Shown here: piece after piece, positions 36,363-47,900 of the stretch
Layout of the letters: each line of letters opens with the position of its first letter
Numbering within the stretch: the first letter of the stretch is position 1
Origin: Cyclotella cryptica
Taxonomy: Eukaryota > Bacillariophyta > Thalassiosirophyceae > Thalassiosirales > Thalassiosiraceae
Length of the DNA: 64,000 nucleotides
Assembly: GCA_013187285.1 (NCBI GenBank)
Contig: JABMIG010000184.1
Span: 67,399-131,398, forward strand
Reading direction: 5' to 3'
Notes under the pieces: generated by a model
What the model saw: only the letters and a program-made list of their open reading frames with translations
Told to the model about the DNA's origin: nothing
Databases searched by the model: none
Translations under genes and position numbers: made by a program

Positions 36363-37223
36363 ATGCATCACAAACAAAGATTCACCCTAACCACAATCAT
36401 CACAGCTCCAGCATTGACTCAATTTGTCTTGGCAACACAAGAGCAATGCTATATCGACTGTCACTCCTCTCCGCGACCGATCGGACCGACGCGTCCATGG
36501 AATGACACGGATGCCTTACGGGATCCATTACATCTCACTCGACCCTATCCGTATTATGTTACCTCCACGGATGATGAGCAGAAGTACGCCGTTGCCGAGT
36601 TTTGTAACTTGGGCTGCAATTACTTCTTCGTTTCTTCGGGAGCAGGACAAGAGGCCGATACTGAAAATGACACTTCGTCGACGTTGGATCGATGCATTCG
36701 TCAATGCGATGAGAATTTCACGTACAACATCACTGTGGGATACAGCGACTTATTAGAGATGGCACGTTTGGAATGTCGCGATGGATGTCAAATGGCATTG
36801 AAGCGTTGTCAGCCTGGATATTACTGCTCGCAAGTCTCGTTCGATGCCGATGCCCATCCCGATCCATACACAAGTATTCTAGAAAACCAGTATTCCGGAG
36901 GGACAATGATCCCATGCCCCGCCGGAACTTATCGTGAAGTCTCCTACGATGCAGTCACCGAATGCTTACCGTGTCCGTCCAATCACTATCGAGAAGATAT
37001 CAAGGGAAAGAGTCCCGCGGATTGTGCCAAGTGTCCTCGGAACACATCTTCTCGAAGTGGTAGCATTTCTGTCAAGGATTGCATCCGTTGCCCCGCTGGG
37101 ACGTTTTCTGTCGAGGCAGGGTCTTGCGAGTGCATCACGCCCAGGGCTTGTGATAAGAATCAATTGCCTTCTCCGGCGGATGCGGAGAAGAAAGACACGG
37201 TGCCTTACATAGGGCGGTGGTGA
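36363..37223 (+). CDS. Secreted Cys-rich protein with ephrin-receptor-like repeats
   Basis: 286 residues from the ATG at 36363; an in-frame ATG at 36306 would add 19 residues ahead of the signal. The signal peptide spans about residues 1-24 (TLTTIITAPALTQFVLA). The mature part contains Cys pairs (CYIDCHSSP; FCNLGCNYFF; CIRQCDENF; CRDGCQMAL). At the end it has three ephrin-A/B-receptor-like (GCC2/GCC3) repeats: CPAGTYREVSYDAVTECLPC, CPSNHYREDIKGKSPADCAKC and CPAGTFSVEAGSC. Such repeats are extracellular and disulfide-bonded. There is no transmembrane helix, so it is likely secreted or lumenal. Its partner is unknown; the divergent Cys-rich gene is the obvious candidate by context. Confidence 0.75.
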   Translation: MHHKQRFTLTTIITAPALTQFVLATQEQCYIDCHSSPRPIGPTRPWNDTDALRDPLHLTRPYPYYVTSTDDEQKYAVAEFCNLGCNYFFVSSGAGQEADTENDTSSTLDRCIRQCDENFTYNITVGYSDLLEMARLECRDGCQMALKRCQPGYYCSQVSFDADAHPDPYTSILENQYSGGTMIPCPAGTYREVSYDAVTECLPCPSNHYREDIKGKSPADCAKCPRNTSSRSGSISVKDCIRCPAGTFSVEAGSCECITPRACDKNQLPSPADAEKKDTVPYIGRW

Positions 37224-37429
37224 CAATGATCTAAAATGACCTTAAGCAGTTATTACAGTAAACCGGCATTTCGTAGTGCCACTTTGTCGTGCTGTACTAA
37301 AACAATCATGAACAATTGTGCGCGTTTACTAAATGCAGCCTCTCAAAATGCATTATTTTTCCTACTAAAATTCCAAACAACATGCCAATATCATAGCCAA
37401 CGAATGCAGTAAACTTTATCCCCAGCTCA

Positions 37430-39190
37430 TTATTTCTTCTTTCCCCTCTTTTTCTTTTTACTTTTTGACTTGCCCTTGCCTTTCTGCGGCGAATCTCCCC
37501 CCTCTTCTTCTATCATTCCATCGGTAACTATTTCCTCTTGATCCTTCCCTACGTCCGTCGTTCCATCAGACTTTTCGGATGTCAAAGCCACCTCTGTCGA
37601 CGCCCCTGCACTTTCACCACCACCATCAGCACCACCAATCTCCAACTCACCACCCTTCCCACCCTCACTCTCCTCCACCCTCTCTACCGAAGTAGCAGTA
37701 GTTGTTGTTGTAGCCGTAACAACATCCACAGGCCACGCAAACAATTCCGACTCGGTCATGGGATCCCCCGATGCCATTTTCACAATCTTGACATAATCAT
37801 CATTACTGCTCTTTTCGCTCAAACTATTTTCGCTCTCACCGCTGCTTTTATCGCTTCCGCTCGGTACGATTAAGTGACGATCGTCGGAAGTTTCTTCTTC
37901 TTCGTCGTCGTTTTGTTGTAGTTCGTCGTCTTGTTGTGTGTGTGTGTCGGGATTGGACTCGACGGGCGGTTCGTCACCTTCGGCATTCACGCCCATTTCC
38001 TCTTCTGCCTCTTCCTCCTCCATGATGCTCACATCCATCAATGGCACATCCTCATCCTCTCCCTCTGTCTCCATCATTGCTTTCCCCCCCTCTCCCTTGG
38101 CATGACCGGACGACGACAACGAAGTAGCGGGACTCAACAGAACGTGATCCAACACGTTCACTACTCCCGCGACCATCAATCCCGCCGCTGCCGCCGCCGC
38201 CGCGGCATTCTCGTTTCTGGTGGCGGGACTACTCCCCTTGACGATCGGACTCCCATCGCCGATGCCGGACTGGACTACGACCGAGGTAACAGGATCAACC
38301 ACGGGAGGAGAAAAGATGTGTTTTTGTGATTTCTTTTTCCAATAACTCGAGAGTGTATGATAGTCCGTCGTATCGGTGGGTGCTTCCATAATATCGTCTT
38401 CGTCGTCGTGATCTGTGGAGTGGAGTTTGATGGGTGGTGTTTTGGGATACTTGATTTTCTGTCGTTTCGCCACGGCAGTGCCATCGTCTTCGTCGTTACC
38501 ATCGTCTGTTGCAATGGGAATGGATTGCTCTGTGTGAATTGTTGTCGTATCGGGTACATTCACATCCATGGGCTCCTCCACTTCATTGAACTCCTTCACA
38601 GGAATTGAATCCGTTGTCATTATTCCTCGAGAATCCACGACACCTTCGGCAGAGGATTGGTCGGCGTGAACCTCACCAAGACATTCGTACACCAATGGAA
38701 TGGCTGGCATGGATTGAAGGATTTGGGAGGCGTTTTTCATTGCCTCTTGTCGAATTTCCTCCCGCTCTTGTTGCTGTTGTTGTTGTGTGGATAGTAACGG
38801 TCGCTCCAGTATGTCGTGGGTGAATTCCGTTTCCATTTCCAATGTATGGGATGACTCTTGCGGTGACGATGCTGCGTCAGTGGATGCACGGACGGGAGTT
38901 TCCTTGTCCTCCTCCACAGCAACGGCATCCTCCTCGTCGTCGTCGTCATGGACGTCGTCGTCAACGTCCGGACTGTCAGTAGACTCTCGACCATTCTTCA
39001 CTTGCACCGTGACATCGTCGCTGACGTCTTCTTGTGTCAGGTGCAGATCGTCCACGTGAGTATCGTCGTGGTCGCCGTGAGGATCGTCGTCAGGATCATG
39101 ATCGTTGTCGTGACGACTGCCCAAGAAAAGGTACGCCAATGAGGCGGTGGCGAGTAGGGCGAGGAGGAAGAGGGGTGTTTTATTGGACAT
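37430..39190 (-). CDS. Very acidic membrane-anchored protein
   Basis: 586 residues from ATG 39190 (MSNKTPLF). The upstream extension is AUG-less and starts in a CT repeat, so it was rejected. The N-terminus is a signal anchor (LFLLALLATASLAYLFLGS). The body is dominated by Asp/Glu runs (HDNDHDPDDDPHGDHDD; DDVHDDDDEEDAVAVEEDKE) with scattered SP and TP sites. A poly-Ala/hydrophobic stretch occurs midway (AAAAAAAAGLMVAGVVNVL). The tail is KGKGKSKSKKKKRGKKK, strongly basic. No domain was recognised. An acidic body with a basic tail could bind calcium or other cations, but that is a guess. A short upstream frame (MPQQTYHVQ) overlaps the start. Confidence 0.7.
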   Translation of the reverse strand: MSNKTPLFLLALLATASLAYLFLGSRHDNDHDPDDDPHGDHDDTHVDDLHLTQEDVSDDVTVQVKNGRESTDSPDVDDDVHDDDDEEDAVAVEEDKETPVRASTDAASSPQESSHTLEMETEFTHDILERPLLSTQQQQQQEREEIRQEAMKNASQILQSMPAIPLVYECLGEVHADQSSAEGVVDSRGIMTTDSIPVKEFNEVEEPMDVNVPDTTTIHTEQSIPIATDDGNDEDDGTAVAKRQKIKYPKTPPIKLHSTDHDDEDDIMEAPTDTTDYHTLSSYWKKKSQKHIFSPPVVDPVTSVVVQSGIGDGSPIVKGSSPATRNENAAAAAAAAGLMVAGVVNVLDHVLLSPATSLSSSGHAKGEGGKAMMETEGEDEDVPLMDVSIMEEEEAEEEMGVNAEGDEPPVESNPDTHTQQDDELQQNDDEEEETSDDRHLIVPSGSDKSSGESENSLSEKSSNDDYVKIVKMASGDPMTESELFAWPVDVVTATTTTTATSVERVEESEGGKGGELEIGGADGGGESAGASTEVALTSEKSDGTTDVGKDQEEIVTDGMIEEEGGDSPQKGKGKSKSKKKKRGKKK

Positions 39191-39570
39191 GATATGTTTG
39201 TTGTGGCATGATTCGTTAGAGAGACGACGAGGAGGCGGGGCGGAGCGTAGGGTCGGTGGTGCGTATTGTACTGTGCTTGGCTTGGCTTTTGCCTTGTGTG
39301 AGTTTCTCGCAGGGTTTTCGCTTTCTCTCTCTCTCTCTCTCGCTGCCTCTAGAGAGATCAAAATGGAGAGGACGTATTATAAGACTCCTGACATTTGGTC
39401 ATGGATGGTGCGTGGTTTTCATGGGGCCACTCATCACGGCACCCTGGGGCACACATCATCAAGGTGGCTGTCGCGGCCGGAAGGAGAAGCCACGTCAGGA
39501 TGGATATTTACCTTTAACTTTGTAACCGAATTCTTAATATTATTCAAGTAAGAACATCCACAAAATCTTT
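39191..39570 (-). promoter_or_regulatory. 5' region of the acidic gene, with CT repeat
   Basis: A CT dinucleotide run lies at 39321-39341. An upstream ATG (about 39214, minus strand) opens a nine-codon frame that overlaps the main start out of frame, so it could dampen translation. A decayed copy of this region occurs at about 45775-46160. Confidence 0.5.
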
Positions 39571-40036
39571 CGTACTAATTTCTATATAGGTTAACACCTC
39601 CATTGGAAACAAATAAGAATCTCTGTTGTACCATAGCCTCTCATCCTTTTGTCAGCTTCCCTGGCGCCATCCCTCCCCCCTCCTTATTGTACTGATCATC
39701 ATCCATCGAGAACAATGAGCTGCCTCCTTGCAAGTCTCACACAAATAATAAGATAATGTTGGTGTGAAAAGTCAACAGAGTCCTGGAACTGATCACGAAA
39801 ACAGTCAAAAGCCACATCCCAGATGGGACATAACTTTGAATGCATTGAGTCTGTTGGTGAAAGCAAGCAAGCAATCATCAAGCCAAGCTCTCGCCAAACC
39901 AGTGTCAAAAACAATGGACTAGATTACAAGTCAGAATTGACTTTGGTCCATTGACTTGACTTTGAACCAACAAGGCGGCCATGTACTGTTCCTACGTGAA
40001 ATTATACATGTTTCAACAAAAAAAACTTACATGCAA
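39571..40036. other. Flank of the copia element
   Basis: No gene was seen. ACAAGTCAGAATTGACTTTGG at about 39928 recurs inverted at about 45262 on the other side of the copia element. Confidence 0.4.
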
Positions 40037-40041
40037 ATAGT

Positions 40042-40254
40042 TGTTGGAAGTCTTTTAGCCTCGTACACTGTTAACAGCTAGTAGAGTCTTTTAGTTCTGG
40101 ATTTTATGACTTAGATTCTACTATTACGTCACTCGGACTGTCTTGAGTGACTATCTTGGTGCGCTCCGATATCCTGTCTTGTCTGAGTCCTGCAAGACGT
40201 AAAACCCCGTGCTGCTTCCCCTCTTCCGAGTTCGGGTGATTTCGCTCTCCGACA
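40042..40254 (-). repeat. 3' LTR of the copia element
   Basis: 213 bp, about 95-96 percent identical by eye to the other LTR, with TG/CA ends. Confidence 0.92.
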
Positions 40255-43200
40255 GCCTCCCCACTCGAATCTCGGACCCTCAGGTACTCGTCGTGTCCCA
40301 CGTACAACGGTATGTGTCTGTCAAAGATCGCCGACGTCATGTTCTTGGTGAATATGTCAGCATCATTCGACTCTCCTGAGATATGACGTATGACCAGCAA
40401 TCCCTGGTCTTTTAGTTCACGCAAGAAGTAATTGCACACGTCCATGTGCCGCGTCCTACCTCCTACACTCCAACTATTCGCAATGTCTACTGCGCCAGAG
40501 TTGTCCATCTCCAATACCATGGGAAACTCCACTTCAAGCTCTAGAGACTCCATCAGTCTATAAATGTACAGAATGTCTTGTGCCACCATGACACCAGCTG
40601 CTATTTCCGCCTCCGACACTGACAGGGTCACAAACTTCTGTGTGATGCTTCGAAATGATATGGGTATGTCATTTACGAACACACGACCCCCTGAAATGCT
40701 TCTTCAATCATCCAGATTGGTCGCGTAATCAGAGTCCGACCTGCCATGTATTTTAAACTTGTAGCCTGGACTCCACATATCCGTTGGGGATATCAATAGG
40801 CCTCGATTCTCTCTGTGTGTGACATATTTGATCAGTGTCTTGAGTGCGCGGACATGAGCCTCCCTAGGCGCAGTCATGTGCCTAGCTAGTCCGCGTACTG
40901 CGTTGAAGATGCCAGGGCGCGACCATTGCATCATGAACATGCACATCGCAGTAGCTGACCGGTACATTTTCGCATCTTGTGTTGCTGTACCATCATCATC
41001 CCCTTTGACGAGTACCTGTCCCGCCACCGCAGGAGTCTGAGACACTGGTCCATCAGGTACCTCGTACTCGTCCATTACCTTCTTAATAAGAACCGGCTGT
41101 GTAAATTTTTCTGTGCCTCATCCTTCCTCGTCATGCGTGATTGACAGTTTACTGCCCACGTACTCTGTGAGCGCCCCTTTGTGTTTGCACGTGAATGCCT
41201 TTTCTAGATTGCATTGGACTTGTTCCACCAAGTTGGGAGGGCCTAAGACCATGGCGTCATCAACCCATGCCACAAACACGACTAATTCCCCTTTGATCCA
41301 CCCATGGTACAGGCATGGATCAGCCTTTGATTGCTTGTAGGTCACATTTTTGATGTGTGTTGCAAACGTTTTGAAAAAACAGTATGCAGCTTGTTTAGTA
41401 CCAGGTTAGGGTTAGGGTTAGCCCTAACCCTAACCCCAACACTAACCCTAACCCTAACCCTAACCAACGGTATGTTCATACGTAGTACGACGTCACATGG
41501 GTACCACTTCTCGAATCCATCTGGGACTTCTATATAGAGTTCTTCACTGTTCACAAACCTTCCCTGCTGGAATGCTCCTTCAATGTCTATAATTGCAGAC
41601 GTCCGCGTCTTGTTCATGTAGTACAACATTAGTATGATTCGCACTGTGATGGGATTGGTCACTGGTGCGGCAATAGAGTCTGATGCGTAATGACTCCCAT
41701 CGACTTGCTCGTACCCTCGTGCGTTGAGCCTTCCCCTTCGGGTTCCGTTTGACTTCTGTTTCATAGCCCATGTAGTGGTGAGAACCTTCACACTCTTTGG
41801 TAGTGAGTCTCTTGGGACGGCAGTTAGGGCATTATATTTGTCGAATCGTGCTTTCTCGTTTTGGATTTCCTTGCGCCACTCATCTGCGTCAGGACTTCGC
41901 ATGGCCTTTTTGTAATTAAGGACCTTGAGTTGACTCATGTGGCTTATACCGCCACCTACGCCGGCCCCAATAAGGGCCACTTCCATGCTTTGCATGGCCA
42001 TATATGTGTTGGCTAGTTCACCGTGGTCTAGCTCAGCCATCTCACCTAGGTACCATAGCTCCACAGCGGGTGCATACGTGAGTCTATCAGGGGGCTTGAT
42101 TGCACGACCTGATCTCGTGCAACCTGTACCGGGCCCTTTGATCAAGGGTGTGTCCCACCGTACCTTGCCTCCCTGGCTCATTAGGCTGATTGTTGGTTGG
42201 TCCTGATGCTGTGACGTCATCCTCATTTTTCATGCCTAACCCTGTAACTGATTCTGACCCTACAATTGATTCTAGGTCCTCCGGGGTTTCTAGGTCAATG
42301 ACTCCCACTGTGTCATCCTTGAAGAACATGCACTTTAGCCAGTATACATTGCGACTGACTATGACGCGAGATGTCCGCATGTCCCACATCGGTACACTGT
42401 CACTTTTGTGATCAGCACACCCCACGAACATCATCGTGGCACCGCGATCCCTTGTCTTGCCGTCTTTGCCCTCTGCGACCATGCTAGCTTTGCCCCATAC
42501 GCGGAGCTTACCGGACCATGAGAGGTTCGCACCGAACATGTGTGCGTCACGAGTGGCCAGCTTTCCCTTCACGTCCACCACAACCAGCCCATCAAGCTGT
42601 GTTGCACACGCGATGGCCTCTAGGGCTACTTTGGACTTCACGTCCTCAGGTACCCACCCTTGCTGCGCCCATCATGGCTAGTGCCTTCCCCGCCAGGTAC
42701 GGGAATGCCAGTTCAGCCAGGCTGTTATGTTTTGGTGTGTCACGTGACGTGAACTCGAAATCCAGGGGCTGTAATGCCGCCCATTCACTATTGGTTCTCA
42801 CCAGCCGGGTCCAATCGCATGTACCTCACTGGTATCCCACGCAACTTCATCTTGTTCAGGTTTTTGCATGTGCGTTCCACCATCTCACTCTTAGTCACGG
42901 TGAAATCACTCCATTTCTTTCCTGTTGCTTCACAGACAAGGACCAATTATCACAGTTGATTGTGGTATCACTTGATGCTTCTGTCTTGATAGTTATCTTG
43001 GACAGATCCAAGTATATGCGGTGTCCAGGTATATCCGTCTTGGGCTTGTTCGACTCGTTTCGAACGTTTTTTCGCCTAGCCTTGGATTGCGCACAGCGTT
43101 CGCATGGCTTCAAAGTCCCACGAGTAATGACCCAGCCAAGTTCCCTAGCTGTCTTGCACACTGCGTCTTTGTTTTGATGACCTAGCAAACTGTGGGCCAT

Positions 43201-43692
43201 ATTGATGTTAAGCCTCACCGGCTTTCCGATACTCCCAGCGGCGACTTCGACGTTTCTTGCAAACTTGCACACATAAACTGCCCCCTTCTCAGTCGGCACT
43301 ACTATATCGAAATCAATGATTCCACCTGTTTTCGATACAAATCAGTTTCTCGTCTCCCTGCACTATTTTCCACCCTTGTTTTGTTTGTATATCAGCTTGG
43401 ACATGCTGAGCAAGTTGAAATTATGTTTTGTACTAAAACTGCAGTCCTTCAATACTGCCTTCATCCCAGTTTTCCTGTCCTTGTTTATGAAGAATCCTGG
43501 GATGTCAATCAGGGCTGCTGACTCCATAGCTGAGCCCGTGTGCCCCATGCTGTACACCATCGTGTCACAAGTGTTCCTTGCTCCGACGTTGCACCTTGTT
43601 ACATGCATGCTAGCCCCGGTGTCACAGATCCACACGTCATCCCGGCGCAATACCGCCAACGCGTCATCACCTTTCTCGGCCGGCACGACCAC
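40104..43692 (-). pseudogene. copia pol region (fossil)
   Basis: Recognisable parts in order: protease (CDTGASMHV), GAG pre-integrase (AHSLLGHQN), integrase core, reverse transcriptase (KVLTTTWAMKQKSNGTRRGR; AWVDDAMVLG) and RNase H (SVSEAEIAAG). Broken; given only as a fossil of the copia element. Confidence 0.88.
41404..41465. repeat. Interstitial telomere-type repeat, head-to-head
   Basis: About two and a half TTAGGG units (41404-41421) are followed at once by about seven CCCTAA units (41422-41465), two of them variant. The order G-strand then C-strand is that of two telomere ends fused head to head. It sits inside the RT region of the copia element. Confidence 0.9.
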
Positions 43693-43745
43693 ACGACCAC
43701 TCCCAGATTATCCGGGACCAATGACATCAAGGATACCTCGACATT

Positions 43746-44672
43746 CTAGGATGCCGCTTCTGTCTTAGTGGCCTTCTCCTTGTACCATGCGGGTGCCTTC
43801 TCAGGATGCTTCTTGTAACACTCCGTCTCCTTGTGACCCTTCAGGCCACATAAGTTGCACTTCTTGTTCGAGCTATTGCCCCCTTCACCGTTGTTCCCAC
43901 GACCACCATTCAACTCCCCTTTGCATTTCTTGCAGTCCGCAGCCTTGTATCCACACACTTTGCCGCAGTTCCTGCACTTTCCCTTGAACGTTCCATCGCT
44001 CTCAACGGATGCAAGGTGTACCTCTTTCTCTCTGGTACTCCTTTTACTCCCGCTTTTTGTGAGCCTTTGTAGCTCCGAGACGCTGTTGCACAGCCCGTTG
44101 AAATCGGGACTCGAAGACTTCAACTCGTCCAAGATCAATCTCGCGTATGACGTGTCGTTGTTCTTGCACGCCATCAACATGCACAGTTCCTGGTCAGTCG
44201 TCATGACCTCATACTTGTTGAGCACTCCGACCATGTCATTATAAAGATCCCTCGCGCCTTTCAACTGAAGCTTATCAAGCTCAGCTTCCAACTCAATCAT
44301 GGCACTACCGTCCGAGGGCTTATTCGCCTTTTTGGCCTTCGCAATGAATTCATGCGCTAGTCCATTGGGAAAGTCATCACTCTTTGTCTTTCCCAGCAAG
44401 GCAATACCGTGACTCTTTCCCTGACCCAACGCGATTATTGCGCACAACTTCTTATTTGCCTTGTACAGCTCAATAAGGATCGCGTTAGCGGGATCCGTCA
44501 CGTCCAGTACTGCGAACTCCGACTTGGTCGGGCAGTTCGCCATCAACACGGGATCCAATGCATCCCCCACACCCATGAACTCTGCGTACGCTTCAATCTT
44601 GCTGACGTACACACCAAAACTCTCCGCCTTTCTGTCCCAATACAGGATCTTGCTCAAGCTGTTATCACTCAT
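43746..44672 (-). pseudogene. copia gag region (fossil)
   Basis: A gag-type polyprotein region of about 308 codons with a CCHC zinc knuckle (CNLCGLKGHKETEC) near its end and a second Cys cluster before it (CRNCGKVCGYKAADCKKC). Part of the copia fossil. Confidence 0.85.
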
Positions 44673-44720
44673 TTTCGATTTCTTGTTGGGCTCGTAACTT
44701 CCTCAAGTTACTTTGAAGTA

Positions 44721-44934
44721 TGTTGGAAGTCTTTTAGCCTCGTACACTCTTAACAGCTAGTAGAGTCTTTTTAGTTCTGGATTTTATGACTTAGATTCTA
44801 CTATTACGTCACTCGGACTGTCCTGGGTGACTATCTTGGTGCGCTCCGGTATCCTGTCTTGTCTGAGTCCTGCAAGGCGTAAAACCCCGCGCTGCTTCCC
44901 CACTTCCAAGTTCGGGTGATTTCGCTCCCCGACA
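44721..44934 (-). repeat. 5' LTR of the copia element
   Basis: 214 bp. The sequence next to it on the element's side (TACTTCAAAGTAACTTGAGG) would be the primer-binding site. It does not look like the usual initiator-tRNA complement, so the primer is unknown. Confidence 0.92.
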
Positions 44935-44939
44935 ATAGT

Positions 44940-47900
44940 CAGATAGTCTGTCTGTGGCTTACTTTAAGTCACAATAAAAAATTATTGCAATGATCCCACA
45001 ATTTTCATGATGTTTGCTATCTGACATGGACACCAGCGAAGAAAACTTACCAATTTCTCTGTCATGGACTTTGAACCACTATCTCAATTTAGACCCCTCA
45101 CTGGGGGTAATTTTAGGTGGTGATCACAATGAGCTGAGGATCGGTAGAGCTGGACTTAAGTTATCAAGATAGTCCCAAAGGGTTTTGCATTCTTGGACTG
45201 GTCTCAGGGGTTGGATATTGAGGCCACACAAGTGGCCAAAGAAATCTGACATTTAGTGGGCCAAAGTCAATTCTGACTTGTCCTGTGATGACCTGAGAAA
45301 GCAACTTGAAGTTCTGAAACAAGAACAAGCTGCAAATTCTTACAGCTGCAATAGAGCCCACAATGCATTACACAAAAGCAACAAAGCTATTGAAAATTTG
45401 GAGCACCGAATGAACAATCATGAGATTTTACTGCGGAAAACAGTACAGATGAATCAACAATCAAATGTCCCCATGATCAGGAGTGTTTCTACAGGCCTTA
45501 TTCTCTAAGAATGTTGTGGGGGATTTCATTCGGACAGTGTTGATTTTATGCCCGCAAAAGGATATTTGCCAGCTGGTCCTAGGCATCATATGTATCAAAG
45601 AAAGCTTTGTCTCAATGATTTCATTATCATTAGCAACAATACCCCCATTTGCTTCCATAGACTTTTTTGAGGTTTTTCGTGTTGCTGACAGCTCTATCTT
45701 TTTGATATTTCTTGAGCCATTTTGATGACTCCCTAGCTTCCTCTGGGCTTAAACCTTGAATACTTGAAGATTTGTCACTGAGGAGTCAGATAAGAAGTGA
45801 CGAGGTGTGTCAATGATGTGTAGGTGAGTAGGGCAAGGAGGAATAGGGTGAACATTATGAGGAGAGGTGAGGCATAGGATGGATTGTACTGTGCTTGGCT
45901 CTGCCTTGTGTGGGTTTCTCTCTCTATCAAATGAGGAGAATTATAATGCAAGGGTGGGTGGCATGCAATCCAGCGTGGTGCATGAACCTTTCTTGTTTCT
46001 CTTGGTCATTGTGCATCATGGTACATCATCCAGGTGATCAAGGGGGCTGTCCCGAAAGGAAGGCGATGCCATGTCTCGAAAGATATTTACCTTAAAGTGT
46101 CATAATAATCTAATTCTGAGTATTGTATTCATCCAAAACTTAGAACTGCAACAAAATCTTGTTTACGGAATCTTCTAAAGGTTATGGCCTCATTTCCAGC
46201 ACCATTCTGATTTATTCTCATAACATACAATACACTGGTCGTCCTCTCATTTTGTCCCTTACTGAGAAGAAGGCGCAGCTTGTCAGTTCTTGCAGACAAC
46301 AGAATATGAACACACACAGAACAGTAACAATCATGCCAAAACATATTTGCAGCCACAGAACAAAGCAGCCACACTGCCAGCACACCCATTCCATACATCC
46401 CTACCAAACCAGCCAACCAATCCCATCATACATCCCTAGAATGGAAATTGAAAGTATTTCACAACTGCAATCAAGTGGTACTCTTTGGATCTCACCCATT
46501 TGCAAAATTCCATCCCTCCTTCATGAAAAGGCACTTTACTTTGAGAGGCTTTGTCAACACTTTCATGGGCAGAATTTTAGAGGGGTAGATTGATCACAGT
46601 GATGCAAACAGCCTAAGATATGTCATTATATCAGCTTCCTATCATGTGTCCATGTTGGAGGAAGAAACACCAGCTGCACTCCTTGGAGGGATGTCACCAG
46701 TCCAATGGGATGAACTTGAAAACTCATCTAACAGAACTGGACCAAACAATCTTGTTGGTTGTTACCCAAGCTCAAAATTCCATTTCCTGTATCCCAAGGT
46801 GGCTTATGAATTTGAGAGCTTCGGGCAACTCTGTCAAAGAGAGGAAGTCTAGCAACATGTTTTTTGAGGGTGAATGAAATAAAGGGAAGAAGATATTGGA
46901 TTTTATTGAGGTAGGTCAAGTGGCCGTAGAACTAGTAATTTAAAATGAGAATACTGCCATTCTTTGAAATGAGAGCAATGCTATTATGAGGACACAATGT
47001 AGAAAGTGCACTGAGATTGAGTCAATGTCCAAGAGAGACAAATACATAGATGAATCCAGTGTTATGTTTTGCCAAGGATTGTATCAGATTCAAAATGCAG
47101 ATACTTTCACTCAAGACAAGAGCCATTTCAGTACAGAACAAAGATGAGGAAGGATACAAATGTCAAGTTGATCTCGAATAAACCAACAAATACATCAGTA
47201 CACACACTGCTGGTAAGACCATTAGAAGAAGTTCCAAGCAGGATTTTAGTTTGCAATCATCAAGATCCAGAAGAAGGAAGTCAAAGAAATTGACTGACAC
47301 TCCAGAAAAGACAACAAAGCCATTAAAAAGCAATTCCAATTATGGGTAGACAGTGATGATGTTCATTGGTCTGTATCTTTTATTGAGACTCTCAAGTTGA
47401 ATGAGCCATACTGGTGCAAGGTTCTGATCAATGCTATGAAATTTTGGTTTGGATTGGTGAATGAGTGTTTGTCACTGGTTTTAATGGTAGATCAATTGAG
47501 GCATACATAGTATGTGTTGATTGCATTAGACACAGAGTCCTTTCGGGTTGCTCTTTATTTGAGTACCATATATTGTATGACAAGAAAGGAATGTTGTTGT
47601 GAGGGATTTCCTAACTCTGTTCAGATTGATACCTATTCAATGACTAATTGACCTTTGCTAGGTCAAAACACTACAAGATGATAGCCATAATCTTTCACCC
47701 CACTGTTGACTATTGATTCAAGCAGAATACAATATTTGTTAATATTTGATATTTATCAATATCTGTTTTTCAACCAGGTATATTGCCTAATCTAGCACTG
47801 TGGTATGGTGTGAATTAGGTGTGCAATGTATTCAAATGTAACCACCATTTCCCCATCTGCTAGTTTCATACAAGAGTTGAATTTGGCAGCCTTAATGAAA

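Larger units (their letters stand above)
40042..44934 (-). mobile_element. Ty1/copia LTR retrotransposon, broken
   Basis: A 4.9-kb element on the minus strand with two LTRs of about 214 bp beginning and ending TG...CA, and ATAGT as a 5-bp target duplication on both sides (40037-40041 and 44935-44939). Internal order on the minus strand is gag, protease, integrase, reverse transcriptase, RNase H, which defines Ty1/copia; it resembles the diatom CoDi group. A purine-rich tract (GAGTGGGGAGGC) lies next to the 3' LTR. The LTRs differ at about nine positions plus one indel, roughly 4 percent, so the insertion is moderately old. It is no longer whole, with several breaks. A telomere-type repeat lies inside it. 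Confidence 0.93.

Noticed and set aside
39191-39361. N-terminal extension of the acidic protein to residue MISLEAARERERESE
   Set aside because: It has no ATG, begins in the CT repeat, and would bury the signal anchor; MSNKTPLF is the better start.
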